NCBI RefSeq assembly: GCF_021556475.1
Contig: NZ_JAKGBZ010000039.1
Location: 1 to 32,330, forward strand
Reading direction: 5' to 3'
Length of the DNA stretch: 32,330 nucleotides
From: Acidiphilium iwatense
GTDB taxonomy: Bacteria > Pseudomonadota > Alphaproteobacteria > Acetobacterales > Acetobacteraceae
How positions within the stretch are numbered: position 1 is the stretch's first letter; each line of letters starts with the position of its first letter. The position numbers were made by a program, and so were the translations under genes. The notes beneath the pieces were generated by a model. It was not told the origin of the DNA. It did not search any database and worked only from the letters and a program-made list of their open reading frames with translations. Below, in pieces: positions 8,022 to 17,391 of this stretch.

Positions 8022-8858
8022 TCAGCCCGCGTCCCTGACCTCGGCGCTGGCGATCGCCAGCGCCATCGCCAGCGCCATGGTGGCCGAAAGCGACCGGAAC
8101 GCACCGAGATCGGCCTCGATGACTTCGAGCCGTACCCGCGCTTCCGCCGAGACCGGGCTGAACACCGAATCGGTGATCGCGATGATCGCCGCGCCACGCC
8201 CCGCCGCGAACCGGACGAGATCGATGGTCGATGGCGTATAAGGGTTGAAGCTGATCGCGATCAGCGTGTCGGCCGGGCCGATCCGGCCTGCCTGGACATC
8301 GGCCATGCTGCCGATATTGTCGAGCAGAATGGCGGGGAAATCGAGTTTGCCGAGCGCATAGGCGAGATAGGACGCGACCGGAAAGGCGCGCCGCTGGCCG
8401 AGAATATAGACATGGGCGGCACGGGCGAGCAGCGCCGAAGCCGCATCGAACTCGCCGGGGATGATGGTGCGGCCGAGATCGGCGACCGAACGGGCGGCGG
8501 TGTCGATGAAACGGTCGAGAATGCGCGCGGGCTCGGCGCCGCTTTCGTCCTTCACCCTGGCGAGCCGCTCGCGATAATCCGGCCAGCGGTCGCGCAACTG
8601 CGCGCGGAACACGCTCTGCAATTCGGAAAACCCGGAATAGCCGAGGCTCTGGGCGAAACGCACCAGGGTTGACGGCTGCACGCCGGCCGCCTCGGCGAGT
8701 TCGGCCACCGTTGAAAGCGCCATCCGGTCCGGATGGTCGAGCGCGTGGCGGGCAACCTGGGCCAGGCGCTTCGGCATGGCGTCGTGCCGCGCCAGGATTT
8801 TACTGCGCAACGCTTCGAAGTCGCGCGGGGGTTCGGCGTCTTGGGTTACGTCATCCAT
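8022..8858 (-). CDS. RpiR/MurR-family regulator, probable inositol repressor (IolR-like)
   Basis: The protein has an N-terminal RpiR HTH (residues 25-90; LSTVAELAEAAGVQPSTLVR is the recognition region) and a C-terminal SIS sugar-phosphate-binding domain (from about residue 125, with VYILGQRRAFPVASYLAYAL). RpiR-type IolR proteins repress iol genes in alphaproteobacteria such as Sinorhizobium. This gene is divergent from iolD and two operator-like palindromes lie in the gap. The ATG at 8858 is preferred over 8903: the upstream start adds a non-conserved leader (MQPLDHFWKIHS) and would put one operator inside the coding sequence. The likely effector is an inositol-pathway sugar phosphate (family knowledge). 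Confidence 0.85.
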   Translation of the reverse strand: MDDVTQDAEPPRDFEALRSKILARHDAMPKRLAQVARHALDHPDRMALSTVAELAEAAGVQPSTLVRFAQSLGYSGFSELQSVFRAQLRDRWPDYRERLARVKDESGAEPARILDRFIDTAARSVADLGRTIIPGEFDAASALLARAAHVYILGQRRAFPVASYLAYALGKLDFPAILLDNIGSMADVQAGRIGPADTLIAISFNPYTPSTIDLVRFAAGRGAAIIAITDSVFSPVSAEARVRLEVIEADLGAFRSLSATMALAMALAIASAEVRDAG

Positions 8859-8867
8859 CAGCGAAAT

Positions 8868-8881
8868 AGAATGAATTTTCC
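8868..8881. promoter_or_regulatory. IolR-like operator, regulator-proximal
   Basis: AGAA-TGAATT-TTCC, one mismatch from the palindrome GGAA-N6-TTCC that I recall being reported for Sinorhizobium IolR. It lies just upstream of the preferred RpiR start (8858), fitting autoregulation. An almost identical 14-mer lies 44 bp further toward iolD. Confidence 0.6.
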
Positions 8882-8911
8882 AGAAATGGTCAAGGGGTTG
8901 CATCTCGATTC

Positions 8912-8925
8912 AGAATAAATTTTCC
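8912..8925. promoter_or_regulatory. IolR-like operator, iolD-proximal
   Basis: AGAA-TAAATT-TTCC, the second copy in the RpiR-iolD gap, spaced 44 bp (about four helical turns) from the first. Next to it is an AT-rich stretch with CATAAT (8933-8938), a possible -10 box for the iolD operon, and the palindrome ATTCGAAT (8939-8946). Repression of iolDEA from here is inferred. Confidence 0.6.
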
Positions 8926-8998
8926 ACTATTGCATAATATTCGAATTTGATGTTTCATATTGCCGAACCGAAAACCAGATCGGGGGGACGGAAACGCG

Positions 8999-10843
8999 AT
9001 GGCAACGCTGAGACTGACCGCTGCCCAGGCACTGGTGCGCTATCTTGCCGCCCAGCGCATCGCGATCGGCGACGAGGTTGTGCCTCTGTTCGGCGGGGTC
9101 TGGGCAATTTTCGGTCACGGCAATGTCGCCGGCCTCGGCGAGGCGCTGTTTGCCGCGCGTGAGACCCTGCCCACCTTTCGCGCCCACAACGAGCAGGCGA
9201 TGGCCCATGCCGCCATCGCCTACGCCAAGGCTCATAAGCGCCGCCGCATGATGGCCTGCACCAGTTCGATCGGGCCGGGTGCGCTCAACATGGTGACGGC
9301 GGCGGCCCTCGCCCATGTCAACCGGCTGCCGGTGCTTCTGCTGCCGGGCGACGTGTTCGCCTCCCGCCGGCCCGATCCGGTGCTGCAGCAGGTCGAGGAT
9401 TTCGGCGACGCCACGGTTTCCGCCAATGACTGCTTTCGGCCGGTGTCGCGATATTTCGACCGGATCACCCGGCCCGAGCAACTGCTCGCCGCGCTGCCCC
9501 GCGCGCTCGACGTGCTGACCGATCCCGTGGAGTGCGGGCCGGTGACGCTCGCCTTCTGCCAGGATGTGCAAACGGAAGCCTTCGATTATCCAGAAATGCT
9601 TTTCGAGGAACGGGTTCGGCGCATCCGCGCGCCGGAGCCTGACGCGCGCGAAATTGAAGACGCCGTGCGTCTGTTAGAGAACGCGAAGCGCCCACTGATC
9701 ATCGCGGGCGGCGGCGCTCATTATGCCGGCGCGTGCGGCGCTCTGACGGATTTCGCAGAACGGCATGGGATTCCAGTCGCCGAGACCCAGGCAGGCAAGG
9801 GCGCGTTGCAGTTCGACCACCCGTGCAATGCCGGGTCGGTCGGCGTGACCGGCAGCGCCGCCGCAAACACGCTTGCCGCCGAGGCCGACCTGATCCTCGC
9901 GATCGGCACGCGCCTGCAGGATTTCACCACGGGGTCGCGCGCCTTGTTCGCGGCACAGGGGCGCCGCATCCTGCATCTCAACGTGGCCGCGCGCGACGCG
10001 GAAAAACACGGCGGCGTTCCGTTGGTGGCCGATGCGGCGCGGGGCCTTGCCGCACTCGATGCCGCGATCGGGCTGTGGTGCGCACCGCCGGATTGGCGGG
10101 ACCGTGCCGAGGCGTTACGCCGCGACTGGCACGACGCCGTCGCCCGCGCGACCGCTCCCACTAACACGCAACCACCGTCAGACGCCGAGGTGATCGGCGT
10201 GGTCGACCGTGTGCTGGGCGAGACCGCGACCGTGGTTTGCGCAGCCGGCGGCCTGCCCGGCGAATTGCATAAATTATGGCGCGCGCGCGGGCCGAATTCC
10301 TATCATGTGGAATACGGATTTTCCTGCATGGGCTATGAAATCGCCGGTGCTCTCGGCGTCAAGCTCGCGCTGCCGGATCGCGACGTCGTTGTCATGGTCG
10401 GCGACGGTTCGTATCTCATGCTGAATTCTGAAATCGCGACATCGGTGGCGATGGGGTTGAAACTGATTATCGTCGTGCTCGACAATCGCGGTTTCGGCTG
10501 CATCAATCGGCTGCAGCAAGCGACTGGCGGTGCGCCGTTCAACAATCTGCTTGCCGACGCGCACCATGTCGCGGAGGTGCCGATCGATTTCGTGAGGCAC
10601 GCCGAATCCCTTGGTGCGGTAGCGGAAAAAGCCGACGACCTCGCGGCACTCGATGCCGCACTCGGCCGCGCGCGTCTGGCGGATCGGACCGCCGTGGTCG
10701 TGATCGACACCGATCCCGCGAAAACGACGGAGGCCGGCGGTGCGTGGTGGGACGTCGCGGTGCCGGAGGTCTCGTCCCGCGCCGAGGTCGGGGACGCGCG
10801 CCGCCGCTATGAGAGCGCGATCGAACATCAGAGCCTTGTTTGA
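8999..10843 (+). CDS. iolD: 3D-(3,5/4)-trihydroxycyclohexane-1,2-dione hydrolase
   Basis: Thiamine-diphosphate enzyme that opens the ring of the diketo-inositol intermediate to give 5-deoxy-D-glucuronate. It has the three-domain ThDP architecture: Glu65 in RAHNEQAMAH is the cofactor-activating glutamate, the central domain holds IIAGGGAHYAGA, and the C-terminal domain has the GDG motif at 468-470 with downstream VVLDNRGFG. At 614 residues it has IolD length. The ATG at 8999 is chosen over 8960 because GGGGGGA lies about 10 bases upstream and the family begins at this point (TLRLTAAQALVRYL). It is the first gene of the rightward iolD-iolE-iolA operon, with 3 bp to iolE. Confidence 0.95.
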   Translation: MATLRLTAAQALVRYLAAQRIAIGDEVVPLFGGVWAIFGHGNVAGLGEALFAARETLPTFRAHNEQAMAHAAIAYAKAHKRRRMMACTSSIGPGALNMVTAAALAHVNRLPVLLLPGDVFASRRPDPVLQQVEDFGDATVSANDCFRPVSRYFDRITRPEQLLAALPRALDVLTDPVECGPVTLAFCQDVQTEAFDYPEMLFEERVRRIRAPEPDAREIEDAVRLLENAKRPLIIAGGGAHYAGACGALTDFAERHGIPVAETQAGKGALQFDHPCNAGSVGVTGSAAANTLAAEADLILAIGTRLQDFTTGSRALFAAQGRRILHLNVAARDAEKHGGVPLVADAARGLAALDAAIGLWCAPPDWRDRAEALRRDWHDAVARATAPTNTQPPSDAEVIGVVDRVLGETATVVCAAGGLPGELHKLWRARGPNSYHVEYGFSCMGYEIAGALGVKLALPDRDVVVMVGDGSYLMLNSEIATSVAMGLKLIIVVLDNRGFGCINRLQQATGGAPFNNLLADAHHVAEVPIDFVRHAESLGAVAEKADDLAALDAALGRARLADRTAVVVIDTDPAKTTEAGGAWWDVAVPEVSSRAEVGDARRRYESAIEHQSLV

Positions 10844-10846
10844 GGA

Positions 10847-11788
10847 ATGAATAGCGTGATCAACATCGGCACCAACCCGATCGCCTGGAGCAACGATGAC
10901 TTGCCCGAACTCGGCGGCGCGACGCCGCTGGAAGACTGCCTCGCACAGGCACGGCAGGCTGGCTACGCAGGCATCGAGCGCGGCCACAAATTTCCCAATG
11001 ATCCCACAAGTCTTCGCGAAACACTGGCGCGCCACGGGTTGCGCTTCGTCTCCGGCTGGTATAGCGGGCGGCTGCGCGAACATGACGCCGACGCCGAGAT
11101 TGCCGCGATGGCGACGCATCTCGATCTACTCGCGAAAAACGATGCGCCGGTGCTGATCTATGCCGAAACCACCGGCTGTATCCATGGCGATCGTTCCGCG
11201 CCGCTTTCGCGCGGGCCACGCATGGCGCCGGATGACTGGCCGCGCTTTTGCGCGCGGCTGAACCGTGTCGCCGCGCATTGCGCCGAGCGTGGCGTGGCGC
11301 TTGTCGTGCACCACCACATGGGCACGGCGATCGAGACCGGCGACAACATCGCGCGCCTGATGGACGGCACCGACGATACCGTCGGTCTGCTGCTCGATTC
11401 CGGCCATGCGACGTTCGCCGGCATCGATCCCACGCAACTCGCGGCAGACTACGCCACGCGCATCCGTCATGTGCATTGCAAGGACATCCGGCGCGAGGTA
11501 TTTTCCCGCGCCCGTGCCGGCGACTGGAGTTTTCTCGATTCAGTCATCGCCGGCGTGTTCACCGTTCCCGGCGACGGTTTCATCGATTTCCCGGCGATGC
11601 TCGCGGCACTCGCCGCCGCCGACTATGCGGGCTGGATGGTGGTCGAGGCCGAACAGGACCCAGCGCGCGCTGAACCGCTTCACTACGCGCGCATGGGCTA
11701 TGACAACCTGTCCGCCATGCTCCGTGAAGCCGGGTTCGCCATCGCCGATCCGTTGCCGATACCACCCACGAAAGAGATTCTGTCATGA
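10847..11788 (+). CDS. iolE: myo-Inosose-2 dehydratase
   Basis: TIM-barrel enzyme that removes water from scyllo-inosose to give the trihydroxycyclohexanedione used by IolD. At 313 residues, it begins [20 protein letters not shown], a near-diagnostic IolE N-terminus, with [12 protein letters not shown] in the barrel, [15 protein letters not shown], the metal-site region HVHCKDIR, and [11 protein letters not shown] near the C-terminus. It lies 3 bp after iolD, and its stop overlaps the start of iolA by 4 bp (ATGA), so the three are translationally coupled. Confidence 0.95.
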   Translation: MNSVINIGTNPIAWSNDDLPELGGATPLEDCLAQARQAGYAGIERGHKFPNDPTSLRETLARHGLRFVSGWYSGRLREHDADAEIAAMATHLDLLAKNDAPVLIYAETTGCIHGDRSAPLSRGPRMAPDDWPRFCARLNRVAAHCAERGVALVVHHHMGTAIETGDNIARLMDGTDDTVGLLLDSGHATFAGIDPTQLAADYATRIRHVHCKDIRREVFSRARAGDWSFLDSVIAGVFTVPGDGFIDFPAMLAALAAADYAGWMVVEAEQDPARAEPLHYARMGYDNLSAMLREAGFAIADPLPIPPTKEILS

Positions 11789-13278
11789 AAACCCTTGGCC
11801 ATTTCATCAATAATCGCCGCGTCGATGGTGCCGGCACGCGCCGGCTGCCGGTTTATGACCCGGCGATCGGCGCCCAGGCCGCCGAAGTCGCGGTCGCCAC
11901 CCCGGCCGAGATCGAAAGCGCGATCGCGTCGGCCCGTGCGGCATTCCCGGCCTGGGCGGCGACGCCACCGCTGCGCCGCGCGCGGGTGATGTTCAAGTTC
12001 AAGGAATTGATCGAGCGCCACAAGGATGAACTCGCGCGACTGATCACCAGCGAGCATGGCAAGGTGCTCTCCGATGCCGGCGGCGAGGTTACGCGCGGCA
12101 TGGAAGTTGTCGAATTCGCCTGCGGAATCCCCGATCTGCTCAAAGGCGAATACTCGCGCAATGTCGGCACCAATGTTGACAGCTACACGATCCGCGCGCC
12201 GCTCGGCGTGGTCGCTGGCATCACCCCGTTCAACTTTCCGGCGATGGTGCCGCTCTGGATGTTTCCCGTCGCCATCGCCTGCGGCAATTGCTTCATCCTC
12301 AAGGTTTCCGAAAAAGTTCCGTCCACCGCCCTGCGACTCGCCGAACTGCTCGCCGAAGCGGGCCTGCCCGAGGGCGTGTTCAACGTGGTCAATGGCGATC
12401 GCGCGGTGGTCGATGCGCTGCTGACCGATCCGCGTATCGCGGCGATCAGCTTCGTCGGTTCCACGCCGGTCGCCGAACACATTTTCACCACCGCCTCCGC
12501 GCACGGCAAGCGCGTGCAGGCGCTGGGGGGTGCAAAAAACCATCTGGTGGTCATGCCCGACGCCGATCTCGATCAGGCGGTCGATGCGCTGGTCGGTGCG
12601 GCCTATGGTTCGGCGGGCGAGCGCTGCATGGCGATCTCGGTCGCCGTGGCTGTCGGCGATATCGCCGATCCGCTGATCGAACAGCTCGCCAAACGGGCGC
12701 GGGCGCTGAAGATCGGGCCGGGCACCGACTCTGAAGCCGAGATGGGGCCGCTGGTCTCGCGGGAACACAAGGCGCGCGTCGAATCCTATATCGAGGCCGG
12801 AATCGCCGAACGCGCCAAACTCGTCGTTGACGGGCGCGGCCTGAAACTTCAGGGCCATGAGGGTGGCTATTTCGTCGGCCCCACACTGTTCGATCATGTC
12901 CGACCCGGCATGAAGATCCATCGCGAGGAAATTTTCGGACCGGTCCTGTCGGTGGTGCGCGAAACCAGTTTCGACACCGCCGTCCGCATCATCAACGAGC
13001 ACGAATTCGGCAACGGCACCTCGATCTTCACCCGCGACGGCGATGCCGCACGGAGCTTCGCCGATGCGATCGAGGTGGGCATGGTCGGGATCAACGTGCC
13101 GATCCCGGTGCCGATGGCGTTCCATTCTTTCGGTGGCTGGAAGCGCTCGATCTTCGGCGATCACGGCGTGCATGGGCGCGAGGGCGTGCATTTCTACACC
13201 AAGCTGAAAACCATGACCTCGCGCTGGCCCACCGGAATCCGCGCTGGTGCGGAGTTTGCCATGCCGACGATGCGTTAG
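11785..13278 (+). CDS. iolA: Methylmalonate/malonate-semialdehyde dehydrogenase (CoA-acylating)
   Basis: Last enzyme of the inositol route, oxidising malonate semialdehyde to acetyl-CoA with loss of CO2; the same family (MmsA) serves valine breakdown. An aldehyde dehydrogenase of 497 residues. The catalytic Cys281 lies in [10 protein letters not shown]. The position of the usual catalytic Glu is in [17 protein letters not shown], the Asn-containing variant typical of CoA-dependent members. [19 protein letters not shown] is the family signature. The 4-bp overlap with iolE places it in the iol operon, which favours the IolA role over valine catabolism. Confidence 0.93.
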   Translation: MKTLGHFINNRRVDGAGTRRLPVYDPAIGAQAAEVAVATPAEIESAIASARAAFPAWAATPPLRRARVMFKFKELIERHKDELARLITSEHGKVLSDAGGEVTRGMEVVEFACGIPDLLKGEYSRNVGTNVDSYTIRAPLGVVAGITPFNFPAMVPLWMFPVAIACGNCFILKVSEKVPSTALRLAELLAEAGLPEGVFNVVNGDRAVVDALLTDPRIAAISFVGSTPVAEHIFTTASAHGKRVQALGGAKNHLVVMPDADLDQAVDALVGAAYGSAGERCMAISVAVAVGDIADPLIEQLAKRARALKIGPGTDSEAEMGPLVSREHKARVESYIEAGIAERAKLVVDGRGLKLQGHEGGYFVGPTLFDHVRPGMKIHREEIFGPVLSVVRETSFDTAVRIINEHEFGNGTSIFTRDGDAARSFADAIEVGMVGINVPIPVPMAFHSFGGWKRSIFGDHGVHGREGVHFYTKLKTMTSRWPTGIRAGAEFAMPTMR

Positions 13279-13280
13279 AG

Positions 13281-14327
13281 ATGGCAAAAGATATGCGCAT
13301 GACCGATCGCACAATCAATATCTGCATGATCGGTCACGGCATGATGGGAACCTGGCACTCCGAGGCGCTCCGCGATCATTCGGACTGTGTGCTACATACG
13401 ATTGCCGGCAAGGACCAGGAAGAAGTCCAGGGTTTCGCCCGGCGGTTCGGATACCGGTCCGCAAGCACTGATTTTGCCGCATCGATCGCCGATCCCGCGA
13501 TCGATGCGGTGATCGTCGCGAGTCCGAGCGAGGATCATGCCCGGATGACGAAGGCAGCGATCGAGGCACGCAAACCGGTTCTCGTCGAAATTCCGCTCGC
13601 GATGACGCTGGAATCTTGCGAAAATCTTGTCCTTGCCGCGGAGGATGCGGGTGTGACGCTCGCCGTCTGTCATCCAATGCGGTTCCGTGCCTGCCGCGTA
13701 CCGCTGATTGCCCGCGTCGCGGCGTGCGAGGAGCGTGTGCTTCACGTCCATGGACGGTTCTTTATCCATCGTCTGGTCAATATCGGCGCGACCGGGATTC
13801 GTCGCACCTGGACCGATAACATCCTTTGGCATCACACCACGCATCTTGTCGATTTTGGCCTGTTCGTCGCGGGTGGCGGTGATCCGCACGCGGCTGAGCG
13901 GCGGATTCGGCGCGTCGAAGGATTCATGCCTGATATCGATTCCCAGACCGGAATTCCGATGGAAATCGCGGTAATCATCGAAACCAAGGACGGTTGTACC
14001 ATCGCGGCGACGGGTTCCTATCACGCGCGCGAGCGGATTTATGAGATGATGACGGTGACCGGACGCGATTCCTACAGGGTGGATGAAATCGCCGCCACGA
14101 TGACCACGGGAGGCGGCACGCAGGCGATCGAGACCGAGCAGGAGAATGCCTGGCGCGTCGCGCGTGATTTCGTCGATGCGCTGCGCGAAAACCGTTCGCC
14201 TTTCGTGACCGGACGCTCGGTTCTGCCGGCAATGCGCGTTCTCGACCGGGTGCAGCAGGACTGGGACACGCGTTATGGTGCGCGCTCTTTGCCGGGTCGC
14301 CCCCTCGATTCATTTGCCACACCCTGA
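13281..14327 (+). CDS. Gfo/Idh/MocA-type protein with altered EKP motif
   Basis: The N-terminal Rossmann domain has ICMIGHGMMGTWH; the C-terminal Gfo/Idh/MocA fold follows. The normally conserved catalytic lysine of the EKP motif is replaced: the sequence here is PVLVEIPLAM (Glu103-Ile104-Pro105). HH at ILWHHTTHLVDFGLF and the WTDN segment resemble the group that includes LigC-like hydroxycarboxymuconate-semialdehyde dehydrogenases (weak, from memory). The substrate is unknown; a cyclic polyol, sugar lactone or hemiacetal is possible. It lies 2 bp after iolA and just before an HpcH/HpaI aldolase, so it belongs to the operon. Starts at 13281 or 13299 are both possible; no strong ribosome-binding site decides. 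Confidence 0.8.
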   Translation: MAKDMRMTDRTINICMIGHGMMGTWHSEALRDHSDCVLHTIAGKDQEEVQGFARRFGYRSASTDFAASIADPAIDAVIVASPSEDHARMTKAAIEARKPVLVEIPLAMTLESCENLVLAAEDAGVTLAVCHPMRFRACRVPLIARVAACEERVLHVHGRFFIHRLVNIGATGIRRTWTDNILWHHTTHLVDFGLFVAGGGDPHAAERRIRRVEGFMPDIDSQTGIPMEIAVIIETKDGCTIAATGSYHARERIYEMMTVTGRDSYRVDEIAATMTTGGGTQAIETEQENAWRVARDFVDALRENRSPFVTGRSVLPAMRVLDRVQQDWDTRYGARSLPGRPLDSFATP

Positions 14328-14348
14328 GAAACAACGAGGAGCAAAATC

Positions 14349-15125
14349 ATGTCGCTCAATGCCATCTGGTCCGAGGGACGCGCTGCGCTGAACGGCTGGT
14401 TGTCCATCCCCGATGGTTTCGCCTCCGAGGTGATGGCGCACCAGGGCTGGGACACGCTGACCATCGACATGCAGCACGGCATCGTTGACTACGCCTATGC
14501 GGTGCGGATGCTGACAGCGATTTCGACCACGCAGGTCGTGCCGATCGTGCGCGTGCCGTGGCTCGACCCCGGTATCGTGATGAAGGTTCTGGATGCCGGC
14601 GTGCTCGGCGTGATCTGCCCGATGATCAATTCCGCCGAGGACGCCGAGATTTTCACGAGCGCCCTGCGCTACGCGCCGCGCGGGCGACGCAGTTTCGGCC
14701 CGATCCGCGCGAACCTTGCCCATGGCGCCGATTACCCGAAACGCGCCGACGATCTCGTCACCGGCTTTGCGATGATCGAAACCCGAGCGGCCCTCGATGC
14801 GCTGGATGCAATTCTCGCGGTGCCGGAACTGGATGCGATCTATATCGGGCCGGCAGATCTCGCGCTGTCGCTCGGCGCCGAGCCGCGATTCGATCCGGTT
14901 GATCCGGTGGTAACCGGACCGATCGAGCACATCCTCGCGCGTGCCAAGCATCACGGCAAGCGGGCCGGCATCCATACCGGCTCGGCTTCCTATGCCCGCG
15001 CCATGGTTGAAAAAGGCTTCGATTTCGTCACCATCGGGTCGGACGCACGGTTCATGGCGGCGGGCGCCGCGCGCGCCGTGGCCGATTTCCGTAATGTCGG
15101 CAACGACGTGAAGATCGCTTATTGA
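14349..15125 (+). CDS. HpcH/HpaI-family aldolase
   Basis: Class II (metal-dependent) pyruvate-type aldolase of the phosphoenolpyruvate/pyruvate TIM-barrel superfamily, 258 residues, cleaving 2-keto-3-deoxy or 4-hydroxy-2-oxo acids to pyruvate and an aldehyde. Visible features are TLTIDMQHGIVDY with His43 (the expected catalytic base), VRVPWLDPGIVMKVLDAGVL, GFAMIETRAALD (metal-ligand Glu) and IYIGPADLALSLG (metal-ligand Asp). GAGGAG precedes the ATG. The classic inositol route ends with a different aldolase (IolJ), so this one suggests either a substitute or a parallel route for a keto-deoxy acid, possibly made by the IlvD/Edd dehydratase at 28064-29791 (inference). Confidence 0.87.
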   Translation: MSLNAIWSEGRAALNGWLSIPDGFASEVMAHQGWDTLTIDMQHGIVDYAYAVRMLTAISTTQVVPIVRVPWLDPGIVMKVLDAGVLGVICPMINSAEDAEIFTSALRYAPRGRRSFGPIRANLAHGADYPKRADDLVTGFAMIETRAALDALDAILAVPELDAIYIGPADLALSLGAEPRFDPVDPVVTGPIEHILARAKHHGKRAGIHTGSASYARAMVEKGFDFVTIGSDARFMAAGAARAVADFRNVGNDVKIAY

Positions 15126-15126
15126 G

Positions 15127-16161
15127 ATGGTGGACATGCTGAATTTCGCCCTGATCGGTGCGGGACGCATCGGCGTTTCCCATGCATCGCTGATCGCAAA
15201 CCATCCGCGCGCGCGGCTCGCCGCGGTGATCGACGCGGATGCGAAAGCCGCCGCGTCGCTCGCGTCCCGCTTCAGCGCCGCGACGATGAACTGGGCCGAG
15301 GCGCTCGCCGACCCGGCGATCGATGCCATGCTGATCGCGAGTTCCACCGACACCCATGCGGGTTTCATCGAAGACGCGGCGCGCGCCGGCAAGGCGATCC
15401 TTTCCGAAAAACCGATCGATCTGTCGCTCGACCGCATCGATCGTTGCGGCGCGGTGGTGACGGAAACCAAGGCGCGCCTGATGGTGGGATTCAACCGCCG
15501 GTTCGATCCGCATATCGCTTCTCTCAAGGCGCGGCTCGATGACGAAGCGATTGGCCGGGCCAGCCAGATCCTGATTATCAACCGCGATGCCGGAGCGCCG
15601 CCGCCGGAATTTCTCCGCCGTTCCGGTGGTATTTTCCGCGACATGGCGATCCATGACTACGATCTTGCCTGCCATCTGTTCGGCGCGGCCCCGGTTGCGG
15701 TTCATGCCCAGGGCAGCGCCCTGGTTGATCCCGGTGCCGCGTCCTGCGGCGATTACGACACGGCGCTGACCGTGCTGACCATGGCGGACGGCGCGCAGGC
15801 GATGATCGCGAATGCACGATGTGCGCGATTCGGCTTCGATTTCCGCCTCGAAGTGCTTGGCGCGAAAGGCGTGTTGCGGCTCGACAATCCGCGCGAGACC
15901 ACGCTGATCGAGGCGGATGCGGCAGGCGTACGACAGGCGAAACCGCCGCAGAATTTTTTCGCTCGGTTCGAGACCGCTTTTGCCCGCCAGCTCGACGCCT
16001 TCATCGACGCAATCATCGCGGGGCACTCACCGCCATCCGACTTCGCCGATGGCCGGACCGCGTCCGCGATCGCCGAAGCGGCGGCCAAATCCGCCACAAC
16101 TGGAACGCCAATTTTACTTGACAGAAAAGATGGATTGATTATTCTAAAATTACAAAAATAA
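15127..16161 (+). CDS. iolG: Inositol 2-dehydrogenase-like protein, copy 1
   Basis: NAD-dependent Gfo/Idh/MocA dehydrogenase that oxidises myo-inositol (or an isomer) to the inosose used by IolE. ALIGAGRIG is the nucleotide loop, Glu94-Lys95-Pro96 (SEKPIDL) is intact, and GGIFRDMAIHDYD carries Asp172 and His176 of the catalytic triad; VGFNRRFDP is typical of IolG. It starts one base after the aldolase stop; the ATG at 15136 is an alternative. The last 40 bp of the gene contain the promoter for the transport genes. A second IolG at 27066-28067 shares the same motifs, so the copies probably differ in inositol isomer. Confidence 0.88.
   Translation: MVDMLNFALIGAGRIGVSHASLIANHPRARLAAVIDADAKAAASLASRFSAATMNWAEALADPAIDAMLIASSTDTHAGFIEDAARAGKAILSEKPIDLSLDRIDRCGAVVTETKARLMVGFNRRFDPHIASLKARLDDEAIGRASQILIINRDAGAPPPEFLRRSGGIFRDMAIHDYDLACHLFGAAPVAVHAQGSALVDPGAASCGDYDTALTVLTMADGAQAMIANARCARFGFDFRLEVLGAKGVLRLDNPRETTLIEADAAGVRQAKPPQNFFARFETAFARQLDAFIDAIIAGHSPPSDFADGRTASAIAEAAAKSATTGTPILLDRKDGLIILKLQK
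16118..16145 (+). promoter_or_regulatory. Strong sigma-70-type promoter for the transporter operon
   Basis: A perfect TTGACA (16118-16123) is followed after 16 bp by TATTCT (16140-16145). It sits inside the 3' end of iolG copy 1, ahead of an operator (16162-16175), with transcription expected to begin near 16152 and the first ABC gene starting at 16262. The operator would overlap the early transcribed region, suited to repression. Confidence 0.65.
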
Positions 16162-16175
16162 AGAATTACTATTCT
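16162..16175. promoter_or_regulatory. IolR-like operator upstream of transporter genes
   Basis: AGAA-TTACTA-TTCT, a perfect 4+4 inverted repeat with 6-bp spacing, the same architecture as the sites at 8868, 8912 and 27033. It lies just downstream of the predicted promoter. Confidence 0.6.
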
Positions 16176-16261
16176 GAATGAGCTCCATCACGGATGCTCG
16201 TACGAGAGGGAACGTTGCCGATGGAAAACGCTAAATCGCCGGGATGCGAGGACCGCCGGAC

Positions 16262-17389
16262 ATGAGGGCGCCTGATATGGCGACTGCTCCGGGGAAGAAG
16301 CCGGTGCATGACGAGCGTCTGACCGACATCTCTTGGCTGCACCGCGCGATGCGCCGGCCCGAGCTTGGCGCGGTCGGCGGCCTGATCGTGGTGATTTTGT
16401 TTTTCGCGGCGACCGCGAGTGCCACCATGTTCAGTGTCGCCGGCATCATGACGGTGCTGCGGCCCGCCGCCGAACTCGGCATCATGTCCGTCACCGCCGC
16501 ACTTCTGATGATCGGCGGCGAGTTCGATCTTTCGATCGGCTCGATGGTCGCCTTCGCCGGGCTGATCTTCGGCGTTCTATTGGTCAACCTACATTTGCCG
16601 ATGATCCTCGCCGTGCTCGGAACCCTGATCATGGCGGGGCTGTTCGGCGCGCTCAACGGGCAATTGGTGATTCGCACCAAGCTGCCCTCCTTCATCGTTA
16701 CGCTGGCCTTTTTGTTCATCCTGCGCGGCTTGTCGCTGGTCGGACTCAAGCTCGCGACCGGCGGCAATACGATCCTCTCCGGCGTCGCGCCGGCGGGCAA
16801 GCCCGGCTTCGCCGATCACCTATTCTCCGGGGATACACTGACCGGATTGTTTTCCTGGCTGACGGCGCACGGCATGATCGCGACCCTGCCGAACGGCAAG
16901 CCTTCGGTGCATGGCGTGCCGATTTCGGTCGTCTGGTTCGTCACGATCACCGCGCTCGCTACCTGGGTTCTGCTGCGCACCCGCTTCGGCAACTGGATTT
17001 TCGCATCAGGCGGCGATGCCAATGCCGCGCGCAACTCCGGCGTTCCGGTCAACCGCGTGAAGACGATTCTGTTCGTCTGTACCGCGCTGTCCGCGGCACT
17101 AGTCGCGATCATCACCTCGCTCGATACCGCCTCGACCGATGCGCTGCGCGGTCTGCAGATGGAGTTCGAGGCGATCATCGCGGCGGTGATCGGCGGCTGC
17201 CTGCTGACCGGCGGCTACGGTTCGGCAATCGGCGCGTTTTTCGGCGCATTGATCTTCGGCACGGTCGAAATCGGCCTCACCTACACGAATTTCGACAGCG
17301 ACTGGTTTCAGGTTTTCCTTGGCGCGATGCTGCTGATCGCGGTGATGTTCAATAACGCGGTGCGCCGGCGCGTGACCGGGGAACGCTGA
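16262..17389 (+). CDS. Sugar/inositol ABC transporter permease
   Basis: Integral inner-membrane permease of the ribose/inositol (RbsC/FrcC) family. About eight to ten hydrophobic segments are visible, beginning with [20 protein letters not shown]. Typical landmarks are [30 protein letters not shown], and [18 protein letters not shown] in the cytoplasmic coupling loop. The ATG at 16262 is preferred to 16244, since GAGGA lies nine bases upstream. It is first of permease-ATPase-binding protein, with 2 bp to the ATPase gene. The substrate is inferred as an inositol or a methylated inositol from the surrounding genes. Confidence 0.9.
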   Translation: MRAPDMATAPGKKPVHDERLTDISWLHRAMRRPELGAVGGLIVVILFFAATASATMFSVAGIMTVLRPAAELGIMSVTAALLMIGGEFDLSIGSMVAFAGLIFGVLLVNLHLPMILAVLGTLIMAGLFGALNGQLVIRTKLPSFIVTLAFLFILRGLSLVGLKLATGGNTILSGVAPAGKPGFADHLFSGDTLTGLFSWLTAHGMIATLPNGKPSVHGVPISVVWFVTITALATWVLLRTRFGNWIFASGGDANAARNSGVPVNRVKTILFVCTALSAALVAIITSLDTASTDALRGLQMEFEAIIAAVIGGCLLTGGYGSAIGAFFGALIFGTVEIGLTYTNFDSDWFQVFLGAMLLIAVMFNNAVRRRVTGER

Positions 17390-17391
17390 CC

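Noticed and set aside
11698-13314. A 538-codon minus-strand frame opposite iolA
   Set aside because: Shadow frame of iolA; the dehydrogenase on the plus strand has intact catalytic motifs.
16244-16261. Upstream ATG start for the permease
   Set aside because: No ribosome-binding site at proper distance, while the ATG at 16262 has GAGGA nine bases upstream.
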